DNA of 10,732 bases from JBDTLH01 sp039934875 (GTDB taxonomy: Bacteria > Acidobacteriota > Terriglobia > Terriglobales > Acidobacteriaceae), in assembly GCA_039934875.1 (NCBI GenBank), contig JBDTLH010000190.1, positions 1 to 10,732 on the forward strand. The letters are read 5' to 3'. Below, in pieces: positions 6,849 through 10,732 of this stretch (the first letter of the stretch is position 1; each line of letters opens with the position of its first letter). The notes below the pieces were generated by a model. It was not told where the DNA came from and did no database searches. It worked only from the letters and a program-made list of their open reading frames with translations. The position numbers and the translations under genes were made by a program.

Positions 6849-8132
6849 TTATTCAGTTGCCAGGAGCAGTCCTGCTTTGGAAGGACGCTGAGTTTGCGCC
6901 AGTGTTTCCGGCATACGCAGCCATAGCAGAAGCCAGGCGCCGACGGCGACCACGGCAAGTCCGATGAAGCCGGCGTGATACCCAAAATGCTTCACCAATA
7001 TTCCGGCGTACGTATTGCTAACAGACGCGCCGATTCCCACCGCGGTAGCCAAGCCGCCTTGTGCGAGGTTGAACCTTCCCGTGCCGCGCGTGAGGTCCGC
7101 GATCACAAGAATGGAAACCACTCCGAAGATTGCATTCGCCACTCCATCGAGGAATTGAATGCCAATGAGGAATGGTATGGAGCCGGTCAGGGTATAGAGT
7201 ATGCCCCGAATTGGCAGCACGCCGAAGCCGATCAGCAACAGCGGTTTCCTGCCCAGGTTCGAAGCCTTGCGCCCGATCCATGCGGCGCTGAAGGCAATCA
7301 CCAACTGGGTCACGATGATGCAGGCAGACATAAAGGGCGCTGCCTCTTTTCTTCTGCCGTGGGCGAGCATTTGTCCCAGCAACGGCAGCATTGCCGCGTT
7401 GGAAAAATGAAATAGGAAGGCGCAGCCGGTGAACAACAGCAACTTGTGATTTTTCAGCAGGGACTTGAGGCCGCTGACACTTCCGTTGCCGCCGTCCTTG
7501 ATCGCCGCCCCTCGCGCCCGCTCGAAACTGATCTCGCGGGGAGAGATGCAGTAGAGCGCGATCACGCAAGGAATGGCGAGCAGGGGAACAGCAAAAAAGA
7601 TGGCGCGGCTGGAGATGAAAGATCCAACCAAGCCCATCATGACGGCGGCGAAGACATTCCCTGCGGAATTGAAGCTTTGATTACGGCCGAAGCGCCGGTC
7701 GAAAGCGGCAGCCCCGACCAGTCCAAGGGTAATCGCGTTGACCGTCGGTATGAGCAGAGCGCCGGTCCCGCCCAGCAGTACCTGGGCGGCAACCACTATC
7801 GGAAAGGATGGCCACAAGGCCAGCAACAGCGCTCCCACTACAAGAGCGATCAATCCCGCAACTACCAGCAACCGTTTCCGGTGCGTTCTATCGACCAGGG
7901 CGCCGGCGGGAATCTGGGTAACGACTCCCGCCAGCCCACCGATGGTGAGTGCAATGCCTACCTGTTCGGTATTCCAGTGGCGGGTAGCGAGATAGACTGC
8001 CAGGAATGGACCGACGCCGGTGAGGACATCCGCAAGAAAGAAGTACACCCACTCCAACCCTCGCAGGCTGTGGGGGGAGGGGTGGCACTCCTCTTCTTGC
8101 GAAGTGGGCGGTGAATCAGGCGGCGGCTTCAT
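6849..8132 (-). CDS. MFS transporter, probable drug or small-molecule efflux type
   Basis: The product is 427 aa from the ATG at 8132, with about 12 hydrophobic segments in two halves split by a soluble loop (about 198-228, FERARGAAIKDGGN). Motif A of the major facilitator superfamily is clear between TM2 and TM3 (Gly77, Asp81-Arg82, Arg85-Lys-Arg87), with a degenerate copy in the second half (GRKASNLGRKPLLL, 287-300). TM1 carries ADVLTGVGPFLAVYL (34-48), a segment seen in a sub-family annotated only as MFS transporter. The substrate cannot be assigned. The start overlaps the end of the upstream His-rich gene by 17 nt, so the two are probably translated from one mRNA. A GTG at 8186 would add 18 charged residues within that gene and is less likely. 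The C-terminus ends next to the MITE-like element. Confidence 0.9.
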   Translation of the reverse strand: MKPPPDSPPTSQEEECHPSPHSLRGLEWVYFFLADVLTGVGPFLAVYLATRHWNTEQVGIALTIGGLAGVVTQIPAGALVDRTHRKRLLVVAGLIALVVGALLLALWPSFPIVVAAQVLLGGTGALLIPTVNAITLGLVGAAAFDRRFGRNQSFNSAGNVFAAVMMGLVGSFISSRAIFFAVPLLAIPCVIALYCISPREISFERARGAAIKDGGNGSVSGLKSLLKNHKLLLFTGCAFLFHFSNAAMLPLLGQMLAHGRRKEAAPFMSACIIVTQLVIAFSAAWIGRKASNLGRKPLLLIGFGVLPIRGILYTLTGSIPFLIGIQFLDGVANAIFGVVSILVIADLTRGTGRFNLAQGGLATAVGIGASVSNTYAGILVKHFGYHAGFIGLAVVAVGAWLLLWLRMPETLAQTQRPSKAGLLLATE

Positions 8133-8709
8133 CGGTGTCGGCTGGTTCGTCCTGGCCGGGCACGTGCGCCAGCGCCTCTGCCCCACGGATCAGTTCGAGG
8201 GCGCGCCGGTAATGTTCGCCGTCAAGCGCCTTGCGCGCTTCCTTTCGCACTTGCTCTTGCAATTTCCTGATCCCTTCGTCGGGGCTTTGCTTCTCATTAT
8301 CGACCGCCTTTTCGTCCAGCTTCTTAAACTCCTTCTGGATCGCATCTTTCAAAGGTTCGGTGAGCAGCTTTCGATCGCTCTCCGCGCCACCCTCTAATTC
8401 GGCGAAGGCAAGATGCTCGGCACTGCGCAGCAGGTCCGCCGCCGCCTTTTTTTGCCGCGGAGTGGCGCCTTCTTTGACCGCCATCTCCAACGCCCTTTGG
8501 CCACGATGAAAGGCGAGCTCAAAGTTTGCATTCGCGGCGACGGCATGAGTCTGACCGACATGCCCGCTGATCGCACGTACCCGCCCCAGATGTTCAAATG
8601 CGCGACGAAGCTCTTTTCCCTCCTCGTCCGGCTTATGTTCGGCCTTGTGTCCGTGCTCGTGACCGGGCTTATGCTTCGCGGCTTTCTTTTCGTCTGAATG
8701 AGGTTTCAT
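8116..8709 (-). CDS. His/Lys-rich helical protein of unknown function
   Basis: I do not recognise a family for this 197-aa product. It has no signal peptide or membrane segment and should be cytoplasmic. The first 30 residues are Lys/His/Glu-rich with six histidines (4, 13, 17, 19, 21, 25, including HEHGH), a composition seen in metal-binding tails. The remainder is predicted to be almost all alpha-helix, with long charged stretches (112-165). Two related segments, DLLRSAEHLAFAE (92-104) and ELIRGAEALAHVP (172-184), suggest an internal helical repeat. The ATG at 8709 has AAGGA 10 nt upstream. Its stop lies inside the first codons of the MFS gene, implying a shared transcript and perhaps a related job. 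Metal or ligand handling is only a guess from composition. A strongly acidic/alanine tail (EPADTDEAAA) ends the protein. Confidence 0.72.
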   Translation of the reverse strand: MKPHSDEKKAAKHKPGHEHGHKAEHKPDEEGKELRRAFEHLGRVRAISGHVGQTHAVAANANFELAFHRGQRALEMAVKEGATPRQKKAAADLLRSAEHLAFAELEGGAESDRKLLTEPLKDAIQKEFKKLDEKAVDNEKQSPDEGIRKLQEQVRKEARKALDGEHYRRALELIRGAEALAHVPGQDEPADTDEAAA

Positions 8710-8877
8710 TTCTTATTATTCCTTCTTAGATTTGTTTACAGACAGGGTGTGAGGAGCGTCGGGAACCAGGAGATGCATGCGTGCGACGGGCTTTGCAATT
8801 ATTTACTGGGGGTTACGTGCCAGCGATTCCTCTTTACCCTGCCGCCGCCCTCAAGTACTCTGAAGCTGCATTCCAGC

Positions 8878-8881
8878 GAGG
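8878..8881 (+). promoter_or_regulatory. Shine-Dalgarno GAGG deciding the slipin start
   Basis: GAGG lies 5 nt before the ATG at 8887. That start puts the single membrane anchor at the very N-terminus, as in other slipins. An in-frame ATG at 8698 lacks such a site and would add 63 residues unlike any slipin. The rest of 8710-8886, between the divergent His-rich and slipin genes, shows no clear promoter pair. Confidence 0.7.
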
Positions 8882-8886
8882 CAACA

Positions 8887-9666
8887 ATGGGATTTCTGGT
8901 TCTACCTGTCATTATCATCGTCGGTCTTTATCTGCTCTCCTCTATCGTCATCCTGCGCGAGTACGAACGCGGGGTCATCTTCCGGCTAGGGCGCGCGCTG
9001 GAAATTCCCAAAGGCCCCGGCATCATTCTGGTCTTCCGCCCCTTCGATCTTGTGACCCGCGTTGATCTGCGACAAGAGGCGTTCGAGGTCCCTCCGCAGG
9101 ACATCATCACCCGCGACAACGTGACCCTGAAAGTAAACGCGGTAATTTCGATGAAGGTGATCGATCCGCGAAACGCAACCATAGAGGTAACGAATTACCG
9201 CTACCAGACCTCGCAATTCGCGCAGACCACGCTGCGCTCGGTGTTGGGCGAGGTGGAACTGGATGAACTGCTCGCCCATCGCGAGAAGTTGAACATCCGG
9301 ATACAGACCATCATCGACGCGCACACCTCTCCGTGGGGGGTGAAGGTCATCAATGTCGAGGTCAAACAAGTGGATTTACCGGAATCGATGTTGCGCGCTA
9401 TGGCCCGCCAGGCCGAAGCAGAGCGCGAGAAGCGGGCGAAGATCATCAACGCCGAGGGAGAGTTCTCGGCGGCCCAGCGGCTGGTGGACGCCGCTGCCCT
9501 GCTCGCCACCCAGCCCATCACCTTGCAGTTGCGCTACCTGCAGACGCTTACGGACATTGGCGTCGAGAAGAACACTACCATCGTCTTCCCGCTGCCCATC
9601 GATTTGCTGGCGAACCTAAATAAGTACCTTGAAACCGTGGGAACAAGTGCAAAAATAGCTGTGTAG
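8887..9666 (+). CDS. Slipin (stomatin/prohibitin-family SPFH membrane protein)
   Basis: Slipins are oligomeric SPFH-domain proteins on the inner membrane that organise membrane microdomains. The 259-aa product has one N-terminal membrane hairpin or anchor (2-22), then the slipin hallmark VILREYERGVIFRLGR (21-36), the GPGIILVFRPFD segment (43-54) and the RVDLRQEAFEVPPQDIITRDNV core (58-79). LRSVLGEVELDELL (116-129) and a charged coiled coil (RQAEAEREKRAKIINAEGE, 174-192) follow. The C-terminus VFPLPIDLLANL (233-244) corresponds to the hydrophobic tail that NfeD proteases cut in archaeal stomatin. The length is normal for a long slipin. Its usual partner, an NfeD protease, is at 4587-5870 rather than next door. 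The SPOR gene follows within 20 nt, suggesting an operon. Confidence 0.95.
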   Translation: MGFLVLPVIIIVGLYLLSSIVILREYERGVIFRLGRALEIPKGPGIILVFRPFDLVTRVDLRQEAFEVPPQDIITRDNVTLKVNAVISMKVIDPRNATIEVTNYRYQTSQFAQTTLRSVLGEVELDELLAHREKLNIRIQTIIDAHTSPWGVKVINVEVKQVDLPESMLRAMARQAEAEREKRAKIINAEGEFSAAQRLVDAAALLATQPITLQLRYLQTLTDIGVEKNTTIVFPLPIDLLANLNKYLETVGTSAKIAV

Positions 9667-9672
9667 CTGAAT

Positions 9673-9677
9673 GGGAG
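9673..9677 (+). promoter_or_regulatory. Shine-Dalgarno GGGAG for the SPOR-domain gene
   Basis: GGGAG lies 8 nt before the in-frame GTG at 9686. It lies just downstream of the alternative ATG at 9671, which has no purine box in front. This favours the GTG, shortening the protein by five residues. Confidence 0.5.
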
Positions 9678-9685
9678 CAACACGC

Positions 9686-10246
9686 GTGAGAGACTTAGAA
9701 GAAGATCTGGACTCGACCGAGATAACCCTGGGCACCGGCAAACTGCTCGGCCTGTTTCTCGGACTGGTGGTCATCTGCGCCATCTTTTTCTCCCTGGGAT
9801 ATGCGCTGGGCAAGAACTCCGGCAACGTGCAGCCGCAATTGACGGAGGCTGCCGCTACCCCACCGCCCGGGGCTACGACTGCGCCGGAGAGCAAGCCGGG
9901 CGCAGGGGCCTCCAATGTTAGCTCCGCCGATCTGCCGTCTGAACCTGCGGCTGTAACCGCGGCGGCAAAACCTTCGGCGGAATTCACGCCTGCCGCCGCA
10001 CGCGATGCGCAAACCGCTGCATCGGGAATCGTCGTGCAGGTCGCCGCAGTGAGCCGCCGCGCCGATGCGGAGATACTCATCCATGCGCTGCGGAAGAAAA
10101 ACTACCCGGTTTTTCTTGCCGACAATGGCTCGGGAAACGACAAGCTTTTTCACGTTCAGGTCGGCCCATTTAGCAACCTCAAAGAGGCGGAATTGACCAA
10201 GGGCCGTCTTGCAGGAGACGGGTATACACCGATATTGAAGCGCTAG
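9686..10246 (+). CDS. SPOR-domain membrane protein
   Basis: SPOR domains bind denuded glycan strands of septal peptidoglycan. The 186-aa product has an acidic cytoplasmic N-terminus (MRDLEEDLDSTEI), one membrane segment (about 19-41, LLGLFLGLVVICAIFF then GYALGK) and a Pro/Ala/Ser-rich flexible periplasmic linker (about 48-112). A C-terminal SPOR domain follows (114-186): VVQVAAVSRRADAEILIHAL, the turn NYPVFLA, and the core strand FHVQVGPFSNLKEAE. This is the common layout of FtsN-like and DedD-like proteins in many phyla; with no other division genes nearby, a specific name is not justified. It follows the slipin gene closely (4 nt if the ATG at 9671 is used), so both probably share a transcript. 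Its 3' end is overlapped antisense by a ParD-like ORF. Confidence 0.92.
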   Translation: MRDLEEDLDSTEITLGTGKLLGLFLGLVVICAIFFSLGYALGKNSGNVQPQLTEAAATPPPGATTAPESKPGAGASNVSSADLPSEPAAVTAAAKPSAEFTPAAARDAQTAASGIVVQVAAVSRRADAEILIHALRKKNYPVFLADNGSGNDKLFHVQVGPFSNLKEAELTKGRLAGDGYTPILKR

Positions 10247-10415
10247 GGTGATTTTGCTCAATGTTCATCCTGAAATTGCGTCGGAAGAGCACGTCGCGCA
10301 AAGCATTCCGCACTACCTCGCTACTGGAGGCATACTCTCCTGTATCGACGGCTTGGCGGACGATGGCAACCATTTCATGGGGTAACGCGATGCTAATCGT
10401 CTCGACAGTAGCCAT
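10179..10415 (-). CDS. parD: ParD-like ribbon-helix-helix antitoxin, orphan with abnormal C-terminus
   Basis: The N-terminal 46 residues fit the ParD family closely: MATVETISIALPHEMVAIV (1-19), the beta strand and first helix of a ribbon-helix-helix DNA-binding domain, then GEYASSSEVVRNALRDVLFRR (26-46). ParD antitoxins neutralise ParE gyrase-type toxins with a C-terminal helix, usually a charged region after the RDxxxRR segment. Here residues after about 47 (NFRMNIEQNHP onward) do not resemble that helix, and those from about 57 on are antisense to the SPOR gene. No parE follows, since the minus strand downstream is the SPOR gene. The 78-aa ATG start at 10415 has an ideal GAGG at 6 nt; an ATG at 10427 is less likely. 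I read it as a 3'-truncated orphan that may still bind DNA. Confidence 0.75.
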   Translation of the reverse strand: MATVETISIALPHEMVAIVRQAVDTGEYASSSEVVRNALRDVLFRRNFRMNIEQNHPSASISVYTRLLQDGPWSIPPL

Positions 10416-10421
10416 GGCCCA

Positions 10422-10425
10422 CCTC
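10422..10425 (-). promoter_or_regulatory. Shine-Dalgarno GAGG of the ParD-like gene
   Basis: GAGG on the minus strand sits 6 nt before the ATG at 10415. This supports MATVETIS as the true N-terminus, which is also where ParD homologues begin. Confidence 0.65.
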
Positions 10426-10461
10426 AAGTGGTAACAACATTTCCCACCACAAGCCTAGAGG

Positions 10462-10486
10462 CTGGCCAAGCCAGTGTCAAGACACT
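10462..10486 (-). promoter_or_regulatory. overlapping palindromes with a consensus -35 upstream of the ParD-like gene
   Basis: CTGGC-CAA-GCCAG (10462-10474) and AGTGTC-AA-GACACT (10473-10486) are adjoining perfect palindromes. The second contains a consensus TTGACA on the minus strand (10475-10480). The best -10 at 17 bp, TAGGGC, is poor. The location about 60 bp before the ParD-like start fits an autoregulated promoter-operator. Alternatively these are small hairpins after the neighbouring edge gene; no T-tract is present. Confidence 0.35.
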
Positions 10487-10495
10487 CGGTCCCGC

Positions 10496-10732
10496 TCAGC
10501 GCATATTGATAGTCAGACTTTTGACCAGCCAGCGCTTGCCCCGTTTTTCCACGATGAAATGCAGTATCGGACCATCGCCTAAGGTGACCTGCTCGCGGTT
10601 TGAGTTGGCCGGATCCGGTTCGATGGTTACCACGTCGGGATAAACATATGCTGGCATACCCTCCGCTATACTCTGGGCGGTCGGCGCATTCAGGCTATAG
10701 CCGAGCAAAGCAGCAGCGTCGCGTCGCTCTCC
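10496..10732 (-). CDS. C-terminal end of an unrecognised protein (partial)
   Basis: The frame is open from the right edge to a TGA at 10496, giving the last 78 residues of a protein whose start lies outside the window. Visible are a mixed alpha/beta-looking segment, TIEPDPANSNREQVTLGDG (about 38-56), and a basic C-terminal strand pair, ILHFIVEKRGKRWLVKSLTINMR. The alternating pattern with a GKRW turn resembles the last strands of small lipocalin-like or NTF2-like folds, but I cannot place it in a family. An internal TTG at 10708 could serve as a start only if the upstream codons are not coding. It is on the same strand as the ParD-like gene, 80 nt upstream of it. Confidence 0.55.
   Translation of the reverse strand, partial: GERRDAAALLGYSLNAPTAQSIAEGMPAYVYPDVVTIEPDPANSNREQVTLGDGPILHFIVEKRGKRWLVKSLTINMR

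Noticed and set aside
6696..6926. 76-codon plus-strand open frame
   Set aside because: It spans half of the palindromic element and the antisense end of the MFS gene, with no ribosome site or conserved pattern.
8133..8186. Longer MFS start at the GTG at 8186
   Set aside because: No ribosome site precedes it, it adds an Arg-rich stretch within the upstream gene, and the ATG at 8132 gives a normal MFS N-terminus.
8698..8886. 63-residue N-terminal extension of the slipin from the ATG at 8698
   Set aside because: It does not resemble slipins and overlaps the divergent gene start; the ATG at 8887 has a good Shine-Dalgarno and puts the anchor first.
1..10732. CRISPR array, tRNA, rRNA or intact transposase
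   Set aside because: No regularly spaced direct repeats, no tRNA-like cloverleaf or rRNA signature, and no DDE-type or serine recombinase protein were seen.

Overview
This GC-rich window carries bacterial chromosomal genes. The mix suggests a soil-type Gram-negative bacterium, most likely an acidobacterium: a TolB-like/TPR periplasmic protein, a membrane NfeD protease, a slipin, a short SPOR-domain membrane protein, and intergenic palindromes centred on TAAA. The taxon is an inference from style, because there is no rRNA or other marker gene here.

Layout. 1-2654 (minus) is uvrA, the DNA-damage recognition ATPase of nucleotide excision repair. It is cut by the left edge just after the second ABC signature. 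A roughly 290-bp divergent intergenic region follows. 2946-5870 (plus) is a probable two-gene operon: an exported TolB-like/TPR protein and, 39 nt later, a membrane-bound NfeD-family serine protease with Ser99 and Lys139 as its apparent catalytic pair.

5902-8709 (minus) holds accessory genes. A Phd-type antitoxin and PIN/VapC toxin pair shares a 4-nt GTGA overlap and sits behind an 11-bp palindromic operator. A 216-bp MITE-like element (6582-6797) has nested inverted repeats. A 12-TM MFS transporter is preceded by, and overlaps, a soluble His/Lys-rich protein of unknown function. 8887-10246 (plus) is a second probable operon with a slipin (stomatin/SPFH) and a SPOR-domain membrane protein.

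10179-10732 (minus) has a ParD-like ribbon-helix-helix antitoxin whose C-terminus runs antisense into the SPOR gene with no ParE toxin after it. At the right edge lies the C-terminal end of an unrecognised protein.

How the genes work together. NfeD proteases and slipins are classic operon partners, the protease cleaving the slipin C-terminus. Here both are present but about 3 kb apart, with the opposite-strand toxin-antitoxin, transposon-like and MFS cargo between them. The simplest reading is an ancestral envelope-maintenance cluster (TPR, NfeD, slipin, SPOR) interrupted by accessory DNA. No CRISPR array, tRNA, rRNA or intact transposase was seen, and nothing here amounts to a clearly new defence or biosynthetic system. 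The most unusual items are the nested MITE-like element, the split NfeD/slipin pair, the His-rich protein coupled to the transporter, and the orphan ParD.
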